A stretch of 31,359 nucleotides of DNA from an uncultured Bacteroidales bacterium (GCA_958418815.1 CATZGB010000033.1:1-31359); one strand, 5' to 3'. Counted from the stretch's first letter, positions 7,696-16,388 are shown. The notes: generated by a model from the sequence alone, not told the origin. Numbers and translations are program-made.

Positions 7696-7763
7696 CCACG
7701 AGAGTGCCAAATCGCTAAATTTAGACCCATATTTGGCACCCTCGTGGATTTTTATTAAATTTG
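7696..7763 (+). promoter_or_regulatory. promoter with overlapping operator-like inverted repeat
   Basis: CCACGAGAGTGCCAAAT (7696-7712) and ATTTGGCACCCTCGTGG (7731-7747) pair with a single mismatch. The -33 TTTG (7732-7735) lies inside the right arm, and the -7 TAAATTTG (7756-7763) follows at 20 bases. The ATG is at 7782, so the leader is very short. A repressor bound to the repeat would cover the promoter. The gene-free stretch 7471-7781 is filled by this site, the upstream inverted repeat, the 78-base repeat and the integrase terminator. Confidence 0.6.
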
Positions 7764-7781
7764 TAGCCTAATACAAATTCT

Positions 7782-9203
7782 ATGATAGGAAGAAAACAAG
7801 AAATAGAACTGTTAGAGCAAGCATATCATTCTAACCGATCAGAGTTTATTGCCATCTACGGTCGCCGCCGAGTTGGCAAGACATTTCTTGTAAGGCAATT
7901 ATTTGCAGATAAATTTGCCTTTACATATTCAGGAATGCCAAATGTCTCGACAAAGGTTCAGCTATATAATTTTTATAGAGAACTACAAGCGCAGGGTTGC
8001 AAGGCTCATTCTGCGCCAAAAAATTGGACTGATGCGTTTTTTATGTTAAGGGAGCTTGTGGCTTCTAAACCGGAAGGCAAGAAAGTCATATTTCTTGACG
8101 AATTGCCTTGGATGGATAGTCGTCAGTCAAGTTTTCTTCCTGCATTTGAAAATTTCTGGAATGCGTGGGCATCTGCACGAAACGATATCCTTCTGATAAT
8201 ATGTGGCTCTGCTACATCATGGATTGTGAAGAAAATTCTTCATAATAGAGGGGGGCTGCATAACCGGCTAACGAATCAAATTTGCCTTCAGCCTTTTAAT
8301 CTGAAAGAGTGCGAGGACTACGTAAAAGAAATGAATTTGCCATTAGATCGCCAGCAGGTAATCGAGGGATATATGGTATTTGGTGGAATCCCCTTTTATT
8401 GGTCGCTTCTTGAACGGAACAAGAGTCTCACGCAGAATATAGACTTACTATTCTTTGGAAGAAATGCGAAGTTGAAAGATGAATTTCAGGAACTCTATAG
8501 GTCATTGTTTACCAAGCCGGAAGTTTATGTTGAGATAATAAAGGCTCTTGGAACTAAAAAAGTAGGCATGACGAGAGACGAAATTATCAGTTCCGCAGAA
8601 CTTGATAGCGGAGGGAAATTGACCGGTTATCTTGAAGATTTGGAAAACTGTGGCTTTATCCGCCGTTATCAGGCTATTGGATCTAAGACAAAGAATGCAC
8701 TGTATCAGTTAGTCGATAATTTCACGTTATTCTATTTCCGTTTTATGGATGGAAAGAATATTACGGATACAAATTACTGGTCTAAGATTCAGACTGCGGC
8801 AATATATCACAACTGGTGTGGACTCGCTTTTGAGCGCGTATGCCTCTTGCACTCAGAGCAGATAAAGAAGGCTCTTGGAATAAGCGGAGTTATCACTAAC
8901 GAATACTCATGGCGCACCGCTGCCACTGACGAACATCCCGGAGCGCAGATAGACTTGCTGATAGACCGCAGTGACAAGGCAATAAACCTTTGTGAAATAA
9001 AATATTCCGACGGGCCATATACGATTGACAAGAAATATATGGAAAATCTGCGCAACAAGGCAGCTCTATTCCGGCAGCTGGCAAAGACACGCAAAGGAAT
9101 CGCCCTGACCATGATAACAAGTTCCGGACTTGTGAAGAACTCCTATTCAATGAACAGCATCCATTCGCAAATCACAGCCGATGACTTGTTTGTGAACGCA
9201 TAA
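7782..9203 (+). CDS. AAA ATPase with DUF234-type nuclease-like C-terminus
   Basis: The 473-aa protein has an N-terminal ATPase of the archaeal-ATPase (ATPase_2) type: Walker A GRRRVGKT (27-34) and Walker B VIFLDELPW (102-110). A winged-helix-like region (about 240-310) follows, and then a DUF234-like C-terminus. In that part E351, D391 (in GAQIDLLI) and E405-x-K407 (CEIKY) resemble the PD-(D/E)xK nuclease core. Proteins of this type are common in Bacteroidales and archaea, and their role is largely unknown. It is a single-gene unit with its own operator-like promoter and is flanked by a 78-base direct repeat, which suggests a separate cargo module. DNA cleavage is an inference from three residues. 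Confidence 0.85.
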   Translation: MIGRKQEIELLEQAYHSNRSEFIAIYGRRRVGKTFLVRQLFADKFAFTYSGMPNVSTKVQLYNFYRELQAQGCKAHSAPKNWTDAFFMLRELVASKPEGKKVIFLDELPWMDSRQSSFLPAFENFWNAWASARNDILLIICGSATSWIVKKILHNRGGLHNRLTNQICLQPFNLKECEDYVKEMNLPLDRQQVIEGYMVFGGIPFYWSLLERNKSLTQNIDLLFFGRNAKLKDEFQELYRSLFTKPEVYVEIIKALGTKKVGMTRDEIISSAELDSGGKLTGYLEDLENCGFIRRYQAIGSKTKNALYQLVDNFTLFYFRFMDGKNITDTNYWSKIQTAAIYHNWCGLAFERVCLLHSEQIKKALGISGVITNEYSWRTAATDEHPGAQIDLLIDRSDKAINLCEIKYSDGPYTIDKKYMENLRNKAALFRQLAKTRKGIALTMITSSGLVKNSYSMNSIHSQITADDLFVNA

Positions 9204-9214
9204 ATAAACAACAG

Positions 9215-9292
9215 TTTTCTTTTGCCCAGCCATATACACATCGGTTTAGTTTATCGGGCATATATAAAGCCCGAACCAAACCAAGATGAAGT
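9215..9292 (+). repeat. about 78-base imperfect direct repeat, copy 2
   Basis: Second copy of the repeat at 7536-7613, placed between the convergent ends of the ATPase gene (9203) and the response regulator gene (9315). The inner stem is CGGGC (with GCCCG) instead of GGGCA (with TGCCC). The outer GGTTTAGTT/AACCAAACC pairing is kept. Here it could also act as a two-way terminator. Confidence 0.55.
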
Positions 9293-9314
9293 TACGCCAT
9301 TCAAAAAAATATGT

Positions 9315-10022
9315 TTAGGATTTAACTGTCAGCATATACCCTATACCTCGTTGGTTTATTAGTGATATTGACTGGTCATGACGGAGATAGTGGCGGAGTT
9401 TGTGGATGAAGCCATGCAGTGAATTACGGCTATACGGATCATCGCGCTGCCATATCAGCTGCATTATTGTCGAGGCTTCCACTGTATACCCTACGTTTAC
9501 AATTAGTTCCTTAAGCAGTTTAGCTTCGATGAGCGACAACTCTATACCTCCGTTGTCTTTATGCGAAAGTATTTGTGTTGAAAGGTCAAGGGTATAGTCG
9601 CCGATTTCAAATATATTATCCTCATCCTTGACATTTCTTCGGAGCAATGCCTTGATTCTGACTATCAGTTCGAGCATTTTGAAGGGCTTTTTGAGGTAGT
9701 CGTTGCCTCCAAGTTCAAATCCCTCCACTATATCATCAATCTCGGATTTCGCAGTCAGGAACAGCAGCGGCACATTCCGGTTTATCTGCCTGATATGACG
9801 ACCCATCTCAAAGCCGTCCATGCGGGGCATCATCACGTCGGCGATGATAAGATCTGCTCCATGTCGGGTAAACTTTTTAAGACCGTCCTCTCCATCACCG
9901 GCGGTCATAACCACAAAGCCATTACGTTGCAAGGTCTCTGAAACAATCATCGACAATGTTGAGTCATCTTCGACCAATAATATTCTTGCTTCGCAAGCGG
10001 CAGACCGATTACTGTGTTTCAT
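9315..10022 (-). CDS. OmpR-family response regulator
   Basis: A 235-aa two-domain regulator. The receiver domain (about 12-125) has the acidic pocket (VEDD, to residue 20), phosphoacceptor D62 in ADVMMP, T90 in FLTAK and K112 in KKPF. The C-terminal winged helix (about 135-232) ends in the typical RGIGYML. It should bind DNA as a dimer when phosphorylated by the adjacent kinase. Its ATG overlaps the stop of the kinase gene by 4 bases (ATGA), so the two are translated as a coupled pair. The targets are not known. The divergent outer membrane protein gene beyond the kinase is the obvious candidate. Confidence 0.92.
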   Translation of the reverse strand: MKHSNRSAACEARILLVEDDSTLSMIVSETLQRNGFVVMTAGDGEDGLKKFTRHGADLIIADVMMPRMDGFEMGRHIRQINRNVPLLFLTAKSEIDDIVEGFELGGNDYLKKPFKMLELIVRIKALLRRNVKDEDNIFEIGDYTLDLSTQILSHKDNGGIELSLIEAKLLKELIVNVGYTVEASTIMQLIWQRDDPYSRNSLHGFIHKLRHYLRHDQSISLINQRGIGYMLTVKS

Positions 10023-11353
10023 TGTTTACTGAAATTAATAGTGAATTTGCTGCCTTTCCCAGACTTGCTTTCTGCCCGAATTGACCAACTATGTTTGTCA
10101 ATGATGGATTTTACATAGAAGAGGCCTATGCCATATCCTTTAACATCACTGATGTTTCCATGGGGCACACGGTAGAATTTGCTCCAGATGTCAGGCATCG
10201 ATTTTTCAGGGATACCTATGCCATTATCTGATACAGACACGCCTGCTGCATCTGCCTTGATTACGATGGAAACCGAATCTCCGGAGTATTTGATACTATT
10301 GTCTATAAGATTTCCGATTACATTCGAGAAATGCGACGGGTCGGCTTCGACAGTGGCATCACCCTGACATTCCAATATGATGTCACACGGTTTGTCTGCC
10401 TTCAGCTTTTGCTGCTCTATGATGTTGGCAAGGAAATCCCGCAGGCGTATTTTCTCTTTTGCCATAGTAAGATGCTTACGTCGTTCCATACTCATGGCGA
10501 GAATATTCTCGACCAGACCCGATAGTTTCGAGAGTTGGTCGAGGGCTGCTGTCAGATATTTTTTTGTACGCTCTTCATCTTTCGGGTCGGGGAACTGAAG
10601 CAGCGAATCGTTTGCCGCATATGCGATGGCAATGGGTGTTTTCAGTTCGTGGGTCATATTGTTGACAAAGTCGTCCTTCATTTCCTCGATAGTACGTTGC
10701 CGGGCAATGACATGAAGAAGATACCAGAATCCGAATGTCAGAACCAGCGCAATAAGAGCCGATGTTGTAATTACACCTCCCATTTCCCTTAAAATATTGT
10801 TTGTCAACGGAGATATATAGGCATAGTATGTCAGGTCACCATTTACTCGATACTCTATTTCCCATAAATCCGATGAATACTCCAATGTACCGCCGGGGAC
10901 TGCAATATATACCTCCTCGGGATAATAGCCTGAAAAATTAAGGTCGCGGCGAAAGGCTTCCTCCATTTTGGACACATCCGGTTCCCCGATTCTGTCGGCA
11001 TAGCTGTCGTCATGAAGGTATCGTGCAATCATCGACATAATCTGCTTGTCAACGCGACGAAAGCCTTGAGAGTAATCCAATTCCCGCAATTCTTCAGCGT
11101 TCATAGTCGAACCGACATCCGATTTTTGTAATCCAATCGCAACCCAGACCACATCATCATCTCCGCCAAGTCCGGCATCAATTATGCGATCGACCATTTC
11201 AATCTGGTCGGCACGGCTCAGACATTGCTCGACATCGTTTATATATCGTTCTTTTATGGAGTTATATAATTGTATCATGAATATCATGTTGGCGACAAAC
11301 AGCATCGCAACGATAACACGCATACAGATAAGTATCAGCTTGAAATGTTTCAT
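10019..11353 (-). CDS. membrane sensor histidine kinase
   Basis: A 444-aa kinase with one membrane helix near the N-terminus (about 8-28), a periplasmic sensor region (about 30-190) and a second helix (about 198-216). The HisKA domain has H235 in MTHELKTP, and the HATPase domain shows the N box (N348, N352), G1 DNGIG (376-380) and G2 GYGIG (406-410). It should phosphorylate the response regulator that follows with a 4-base overlap. A -7 box TAATTTTG (11368-11361, minus strand) lies only 7 bases before the ATG, which suggests a very short or absent leader. The periplasmic domain is not one I recognise, so the signal is unknown. Confidence 0.93.
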   Translation of the reverse strand: MKHFKLILICMRVIVAMLFVANMIFMIQLYNSIKERYINDVEQCLSRADQIEMVDRIIDAGLGGDDDVVWVAIGLQKSDVGSTMNAEELRELDYSQGFRRVDKQIMSMIARYLHDDSYADRIGEPDVSKMEEAFRRDLNFSGYYPEEVYIAVPGGTLEYSSDLWEIEYRVNGDLTYYAYISPLTNNILREMGGVITTSALIALVLTFGFWYLLHVIARQRTIEEMKDDFVNNMTHELKTPIAIAYAANDSLLQFPDPKDEERTKKYLTAALDQLSKLSGLVENILAMSMERRKHLTMAKEKIRLRDFLANIIEQQKLKADKPCDIILECQGDATVEADPSHFSNVIGNLIDNSIKYSGDSVSIVIKADAAGVSVSDNGIGIPEKSMPDIWSKFYRVPHGNISDVKGYGIGLFYVKSIIDKHSWSIRAESKSGKGSKFTINFSKQ

Positions 11354-11360
11354 ATCAATA

Positions 11361-11368
11361 CAAAATTA
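11361..11368 (-). promoter_or_regulatory. -7 box TAATTTTG for the kinase-regulator operon
   Basis: On the minus strand TAATTTTG fits TAnnTTTG and ends 7 bases before the kinase ATG. The facing gene has TAATTTCG (11454-11461), one base off consensus, ending 5 bases before its ATG. The divergent pair may therefore be transcribed with almost no leader. Confidence 0.4.
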
Positions 11369-11466
11369 CTACAATCCTGTCAATCACAGCATAGCTCAAT
11401 CGCAAGATTAAGACTAAATAAGGGAGAATAAGAATTGAATAAGACAGTACTCCCTAATTTCGCGAC

Positions 11467-13533
11467 ATGAAACATTATATACTCCCATTGATTATGCTTC
11501 CTTTCATCGCACAGGGGCAAAGCACCGAGCCGGATACAATAACGGTCAAAGAGCTCCGAGAGATTACTGTCGTAGCCGATGCTCAGCGCACAAGCGCGAC
11601 AAAGACTGTCTATATTCCTACCGGCAATCAGAAATCGACCGCCTCCGATGGAGTTTCCTTGCTGTCAAGAATGAACATCCCTCAACTAAGTGTCAATCCG
11701 ATAACTGAAACGGTAAAGACTGCCGACAATCAAGGCGTCAGCCTTTTTATAAACTTTAATCCGGCAACAAACGAGGATGTCAGCGGACTGAATCCCGGTG
11801 ACGTGAAGCGAGTGGAATATCTTGACTTTCCGACAGATCCGCGATTTTTACGAGCACAACATGTTGTAAATTTCATCACTCATTCTTATTCCTACGGAGG
11901 TTACACAAAGCTCAGCGGCAAAGAACGCCTCATGATACGCAGTGGTGAGGCTTCGGTGTATTCCAAGTTCGCCTGCCGCAAGATGGAATACGATGTCATG
12001 GTGTCGGGCGACTACGACTATAACTCTCATATCGGCTCTGTTTCAGACGAAACATACCGACTGGAGTCCGGAACTATCAGACGCACAAGCGGTACAGAGA
12101 CAGGAAAACAGCATCAACGAGGCTTTTACTCGGCATTACGGGTCTCATGGAACAAGAGTGATAACTTAACATTCCGCAATCTCGTTTCATATCGTCGAAT
12201 CAACACTCCGATAAACCACACGTCAGGTTACGTCAGTTTTTCGAGTCTGTATCCTTCGGAAACATATCATACGGAATCACCTTCTACAAACAATGCCGTC
12301 GGCTGGGATTGCGAACTGTATGCTATGCTGGGCAGAGGATGGTCAATCAACGGAAACTTTCAGGCTGAATCCGCCGGGAACAACACTTCATCAAACTATT
12401 ACGCAGGAACAGAATCTATCGAAAATCTTGCAGATGAAGACTCTTGGTTTTTGCGAGGCTCAATACAGGTCAACAAATCATTGTCAGATAAATTCACGTT
12501 ATTCTCAAATGTCTTGTCCGGCGGCGGGCGCACACATATCGCTTACACAGGCTCAAGCAATGCCGTCAACCGGTTCCGTCAAGGTTTTACTGGAATAACC
12601 GTCGGCATGTCAATGAATTATCAGAAAGTGTCCGGAAGCATCGACGGAGGCTATGCGTTCGAGTCAAACTATATCAACGGCAAAACTATGGACGACCGCT
12701 ATCCGTTCACCCACATCAATTTGCAGTATGCCCCTAATCAGAGAAATTCAATCAGTTTATGGTTTCAGTATGCCACTTTTTCGCCTGATGCCACAATGAA
12801 GAACCCCAATATAATCCGGCAATCCGAACTGATGTATATTTCCGGCAATCCCGACCTTAAGTGTTCGCGAAACACCTCCGCCAACATCAGCTACACATGG
12901 CTCCCAAGCAATAAATGGCAGCTATCGGCGTACGCTACGATGTTTCTAATCTCCAACCGACAGATAGCAGTCTATGCTCCTGACGGCCCCGGCGGAATGA
13001 TGTTGAAAAAATATCAGAACGATGGTGACTACAATCACGGTCAGATTGGCGCAAACCTTACCGGAAAGTTTCTGGACGGAAGGCTATCCTTTTCTATTTC
13101 TCCACGACTGTTGCTCTATCAGACAACCGGAAGCAACAGCATATCTCATTACCCGTTCACTGCCAGCCTCAATGTCAACTATTATCTTGGCAAATTCTTC
13201 TTCAATGTATATTACGATACCGGAAACAGCTATGTTGATGGAGAGAACGCCTTTTTACGGAAGATGCCGACGGGGTATTCGGCAAGTGCGGGTTGGGCTT
13301 CACGAGGCTGGAACATACAGTTGTCATTAGTCAATCCCTTTCAGTCATCATGGAAACTCAGCGAAGACACATTGACTACTCGCTGGTACGACAATAACAT
13401 GACACAGTTTGGTTCTGACTACCACCGCCGTATATCTCTGACGGTTACATACACTTTCAATTATGGGAAGAAAGTCAGTCAATCCGGGGAACTAAGCGGT
13501 GAAAAGAACATCTCCACTTCAATACTCCATTAA
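11467..13533 (+). CDS. outer membrane beta-barrel protein, TonB-receptor-like
   Basis: The 688-aa protein begins with a signal peptide (about 1-18, ending GQS) and a short linker. A plug-like region follows (about 60-140; SLLSRMNIPQLSVNP and LNPGDVKRVEYLDFP resemble TonB plug strands). The long remainder is made of alternating amphipathic strands with aromatic ends, up to a final strand near RISLTVTYTFNYG. This layout fits the Bacteroidetes outer membrane protein beta-barrel family (OMP_b-brl_3 type), which lacks a carboxypeptidase-like N-terminal repeat in some members. It is divergent from the kinase-regulator pair and probably controlled by it. The substrate is unknown. No SusD-like partner is present. 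Confidence 0.85.
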   Translation: MKHYILPLIMLPFIAQGQSTEPDTITVKELREITVVADAQRTSATKTVYIPTGNQKSTASDGVSLLSRMNIPQLSVNPITETVKTADNQGVSLFINFNPATNEDVSGLNPGDVKRVEYLDFPTDPRFLRAQHVVNFITHSYSYGGYTKLSGKERLMIRSGEASVYSKFACRKMEYDVMVSGDYDYNSHIGSVSDETYRLESGTIRRTSGTETGKQHQRGFYSALRVSWNKSDNLTFRNLVSYRRINTPINHTSGYVSFSSLYPSETYHTESPSTNNAVGWDCELYAMLGRGWSINGNFQAESAGNNTSSNYYAGTESIENLADEDSWFLRGSIQVNKSLSDKFTLFSNVLSGGGRTHIAYTGSSNAVNRFRQGFTGITVGMSMNYQKVSGSIDGGYAFESNYINGKTMDDRYPFTHINLQYAPNQRNSISLWFQYATFSPDATMKNPNIIRQSELMYISGNPDLKCSRNTSANISYTWLPSNKWQLSAYATMFLISNRQIAVYAPDGPGGMMLKKYQNDGDYNHGQIGANLTGKFLDGRLSFSISPRLLLYQTTGSNSISHYPFTASLNVNYYLGKFFFNVYYDTGNSYVDGENAFLRKMPTGYSASAGWASRGWNIQLSLVNPFQSSWKLSEDTLTTRWYDNNMTQFGSDYHRRISLTVTYTFNYGKKVSQSGELSGEKNISTSILH

Positions 13534-13538
13534 AGTTT

Positions 13539-13572
13539 GCCACCGGGGGAAGATTTTGCTTCTCTCGGTGGC
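13539..13572. terminator. hairpin between convergent genes
   Basis: GCCACCG (13539-13545) pairs with CGGTGGC (13566-13572), with GAAG/CTTC pairing inside. It sits between the stops of the barrel gene (13533) and the leftward mobilization gene (13580). No T-tract follows, so efficiency is uncertain. Confidence 0.45.
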
Positions 13573-13579
13573 GTTGGGA

Positions 13580-14497
13580 TTATTCGTAGCCTTCGGGGAG
13601 TTCGGGCTTGGCGTCTTCGGGGATATGCGGGTTTGCCCGCATATCCTTAATTGATTGGATTTCGCCCGGTGTCAGGCGAGAGCGTTGTTCATGTGGCAGC
13701 GGCTTCGGCTTTGATTCAGCCTTTGACTTTGATTGCTCCGGTTCCGCCGCTTTGGGCGGCCCCGGCGGTTCGGGTGTCCAGTCATCGACAGGTCGGAAGT
13801 AGAGGAACTGCGGAGCGTTGCGCTCCATGTTGAAGATTTTGGTCTTCATACCTTCTCGTTCCTCCTTTTTTCCATCGAGCATTCGGCGTTCAAAGTCCTG
13901 ATACTCCTCGGAGTCTGTCTTTCCGATTCGGCTCCAGCGGTAGAGCCATTCAACTCGTTTAAGGTGCTCAATCTTGTTGTCTTGATGAAGGAACATGACA
14001 CCGAATGCGATGAAAACGACCACGTTTATTACGAACCCGATTTTGAAAGCATTTAGTTTGTTGCGCAACGCGGTTTCGTTTTCAGAGCTGTTCTGTCGGT
14101 TCTCAATTCTTTTGAGGATGGCATTGTTCTCTACGGCTTTTTTATCGGTATTCTGAATTTCATCCTTGACCGCCTTTCGGATAGCCTTGTCATACTCCAC
14201 TTTTTCAAGTGCGTCCAATGCACTGACAGTCACCGTTACCGACTGCGGTATCGGGCGTTCTCCGGCATTGCATTTGCGGGTAATCTTAGTCACGGCTTCC
14301 TCTATGTCGGACTTTCTGGCAATATCGTCCGGAAGCACAACCTTGAACTCTGACGGCATCGCCTGTGTTTGTGTCGGTGGGGTTGCCTTCGCCTTGGTTT
14401 CGAGGGTCTCGATGCGAGTGGTGTGGTTGGTAACTGTCTTTTGCAGGTCGTCAATCTGCTCACCTTGTTTCTTGACGTCATCATAAAGCTTTGACAT
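13580..14497 (-). CDS. membrane-anchored mobilization accessory protein
   Basis: The 305-aa protein has an N-terminal coiled coil (about 1-36), a central helical region, one membrane helix (about 151-170, FKIGFVINVVVFIAFG) and a Pro/Lys-rich C-terminal tail. It starts 2 bases after the stop of the relaxase gene and is the last gene of the mob operon, the place where Bacteroidales mobilizable elements often have a membrane protein that may dock the relaxosome. That role is inferred from position and topology. There is no recognised catalytic motif. Confidence 0.65.
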   Translation of the reverse strand: MSKLYDDVKKQGEQIDDLQKTVTNHTTRIETLETKAKATPPTQTQAMPSEFKVVLPDDIARKSDIEEAVTKITRKCNAGERPIPQSVTVTVSALDALEKVEYDKAIRKAVKDEIQNTDKKAVENNAILKRIENRQNSSENETALRNKLNAFKIGFVINVVVFIAFGVMFLHQDNKIEHLKRVEWLYRWSRIGKTDSEEYQDFERRMLDGKKEEREGMKTKIFNMERNAPQFLYFRPVDDWTPEPPGPPKAAEPEQSKSKAESKPKPLPHEQRSRLTPGEIQSIKDMRANPHIPEDAKPELPEGYE

Positions 14498-14499
14498 AT

Positions 14500-15456
14500 T
14501 CAGATTCTTCTTGATTTGCGTTTACGTTTGGCTTCTTCTTTCTTGATGGCGTTTTGAAACGCCTGTTCCTCCGGGTCGAAGCCGGGGCCGAGAGTGAACA
14601 GATTTCCGATTGCCCCGACGGTGGCTTCAAGCACATCTTCCACAAGTGAGGACTTTTGCGTCGAGGTATATTCAACAGTTACTTTGGGGCGCGTCGGAGC
14701 GTAATCAGACTGTTGTTGCCCCTGCCTGCGGTTGAACTCAAAGAGATTGTTCAGGCGGCGATATGTGAAAGCACGGTCGATTTTAGACCCGTTGACCGTT
14801 ATATCGCCGTCTGTAAATTTCACCCCTATGTGTTTGCCTGTGTTGTGATCGTCATGAAATTTTACCTCAATTCCGGCACAGGCGAGGCGGCGCGAGAACT
14901 CATCCCACGACTTGCAGCCATAAATCGCCTGACTGATCCGCTCCTTGAATACCGGAATTCTGTCCTCGTATTTCTGTTTCAGCAGCGAGTATGTGAGTCC
15001 GTATTTGTCCTTGATAGCCTTTACAACACGGTCACTACGCCTGAAATTGTTGCGCTCGTCGACTGCCTTGCCTGACATATCCACACGGTTATAGACGATA
15101 TGGAAATGCGGATGCTCGGTTTCCAGATGGCGCACGACAAGATACTGGGTGTTCTTGATTCCCATACCTTCCATATACTCTTTCGCGAGCTGAGCCATGA
15201 ATTCATCGGTCAGTCTTGGCGCATCGGCGGTGTCAAAACTGATGGAAATATGTCCTGCCGGATTCTCCTTGCCGGGCATAAATCCATGTACCGCTTCAAA
15301 CGACTGCACCATTTTCGCATAGTCGGAAGTGAAAATATTTTCACTTCCGATGATGCGCCACGTGTCGGGTGTGTACTCCTTCGGGTTGTGGAATTGGCGC
15401 GTCACATACCCCACGACATCGTGAAACGTGCCGCTTTTAAGTATTCTTGCAAACAT
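14500..15456 (-). CDS. relaxase / mobilization nuclease (element A)
   Basis: The 318-aa protein is a relaxase of the Relaxase (PF03432-like) group used by Bacteroidales mobilizable elements. It should nick oriT and lead the strand into a recipient. Visible features are Y17 in VGYVTR as candidate nucleophile, NPAGHISISF (65-74), and the metal-binding histidines H110, H117 and H119 in RHLETEHPHFHIVYN. The same residues occur at the same positions in the second relaxase at 30285. The start overlaps the end of mobC by 20 bases. The sequence contains a perfect 28-base palindrome at 15323-15350, coding for GSENIFTSD. Confidence 0.9.
   Translation of the reverse strand: MFARILKSGTFHDVVGYVTRQFHNPKEYTPDTWRIIGSENIFTSDYAKMVQSFEAVHGFMPGKENPAGHISISFDTADAPRLTDEFMAQLAKEYMEGMGIKNTQYLVVRHLETEHPHFHIVYNRVDMSGKAVDERNNFRRSDRVVKAIKDKYGLTYSLLKQKYEDRIPVFKERISQAIYGCKSWDEFSRRLACAGIEVKFHDDHNTGKHIGVKFTDGDITVNGSKIDRAFTYRRLNNLFEFNRRQGQQQSDYAPTRPKVTVEYTSTQKSSLVEDVLEATVGAIGNLFTLGPGFDPEEQAFQNAIKKEEAKRKRKSRRI
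15323..15350. repeat. 28-base perfect palindrome inside the relaxase gene
   Basis: TCGGAAGTGAAAAT (15323-15336) is followed at once by its exact reverse complement (15337-15350). It is coding sequence, so the symmetry is unexpected. It could be a binding site that regulates the operon or a chance product of codon choice. Confidence 0.6.
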
Positions 15457-15832
15457 AATCAGTCTCTTTATTGGGTCTTAATTTTTTGAGAATGTCAAAC
15501 ATCTTATCGACGACGGCGGCTAATTTATTTGCCGCGCTGCGAAGTTTGAGCTGATGAAAACAGGTCATTGCCTGATTGAAATCGGAACTGAGATTTAGTA
15601 TCCCTTTGGCAATTTCCTTTTCAATCTCGCTCAGGCGACTGACAATAGTTAGCCTGAAAGTACCGTGGCGGACATACTCCGCCATCTTTACTCCGGCGGC
15701 TTTTGACCGCTCCAGAAGGTCGGAGTACTCGGCATCGTTCAGTTTGATTGTTACCACATGGGTGCGCTTCTCATCGGTCGGTTTAGAGGGACGACCGCCC
15801 TTTCCGGTAGTTGGTTTACTCATAGTAGACAT
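15437..15832 (-). CDS. mobC: MobC-like relaxosome protein (element A)
   Basis: The 131-aa protein has a basic N-terminus (KGGRPSKP), a ribbon-helix-helix-like segment (about 25-60, THVVTIKLNDAEYSDLLERS) and a C-terminal helical part. LSSDFNQAM there corresponds to the LxxNLNQ motif of plasmid MobC proteins. MobC helps the relaxase open and bind oriT. The gene overlaps the relaxase start by 20 bases, giving the usual mobC-relaxase order. The 3-aa MST extension before MSKPTT could be trimmed, since an ATG at codon 4 is also available. Confidence 0.82.
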   Translation of the reverse strand: MSTMSKPTTGKGGRPSKPTDEKRTHVVTIKLNDAEYSDLLERSKAAGVKMAEYVRHGTFRLTIVSRLSEIEKEIAKGILNLSSDFNQAMTCFHQLKLRSAANKLAAVVDKMFDILKKLRPNKETDYVCKNT

Positions 15833-16007
15833 TGTTGTGGTTTATGTGGATTGGGGAGGCAAAGAGCGTTTTTTAACGCGCAGTTTTGGGAGTCGTTTTC
15901 GGAGAAAAAGAAATCCCGAAACATATCCTTGCCTTCCCAATTCACTACGTTCATCGGGAAGCTGCCCCACGGTGTACCGGGTGCAGTGGTATCCCGACAT
16001 TTTTATC
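15833..16007 (-). other. candidate oriT region of element A
   Basis: This gap lies directly upstream of the leftward mobC-relaxase genes, where oriT is usual. It holds CTTCCC/GGGAAG arms (15933-15938 and 15956-15961) and a GCGTT-TTTT-AACGC hairpin near 15868-15882. Element B has a hairpin-rich gap at the matching place. The nick site cannot be assigned. Confidence 0.4.
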
Positions 16008-16388
16008 TCAGAGCTTACGCCATATTTCGATGTCGTCGGCATAGAGATTGAGATGCTCCAAGAGGACGGCGTTGATGTAGCTGCCTACGGTGGTGTCTCG
16101 GTCGCCGAGGATACGGGCGATGCGTTCGAGCTTCGCCCATACGCTGTCCTCGATGTTGACAGGGTGACGCTTCACCAGCTTAGACGGAGCGAGATAGGTA
16201 GCCTTGAAATCGGCGTAATCCGATTTGCGCTGCTGCTTGCCGATGCGCTGTTGCTTCGGGTGTTCGGCTGTGTCTGTTGCCGTCTGCTCGTTGCCAAACA
16301 GATTATCCGTGTTGGCAGGAGTAGTGCTATCGACAGCGTTATCGCTGTTAACAGGATTGATAGGGTTGGTTGAGTTATCTGACTTCAT
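16008..16388 (-). CDS. DUF3408-like protein (element A)
   Basis: The 126-aa protein has a disordered Asn/Thr/Asp-rich N-terminus (about 1-45) and a compact C-terminus (about 52-126) starting QQRKSDYADFKATYLAP and ending IEIWRKL. The C-terminal part matches the end of the protein at 28918 in pattern (SEYLVPHKF, YLNAIIAAHL, MKEWVKL). In Bacteroidales elements such DUF3408-like proteins sit beside mob and tra genes and are thought to be small DNA-binding accessory factors. That function is not shown here. It lies between primase and mobC, 75 bases after the primase. Confidence 0.75.
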   Translation of the reverse strand: MKSDNSTNPINPVNSDNAVDSTTPANTDNLFGNEQTATDTAEHPKQQRIGKQQRKSDYADFKATYLAPSKLVKRHPVNIEDSVWAKLERIARILGDRDTTVGSYINAVLLEHLNLYADDIEIWRKL

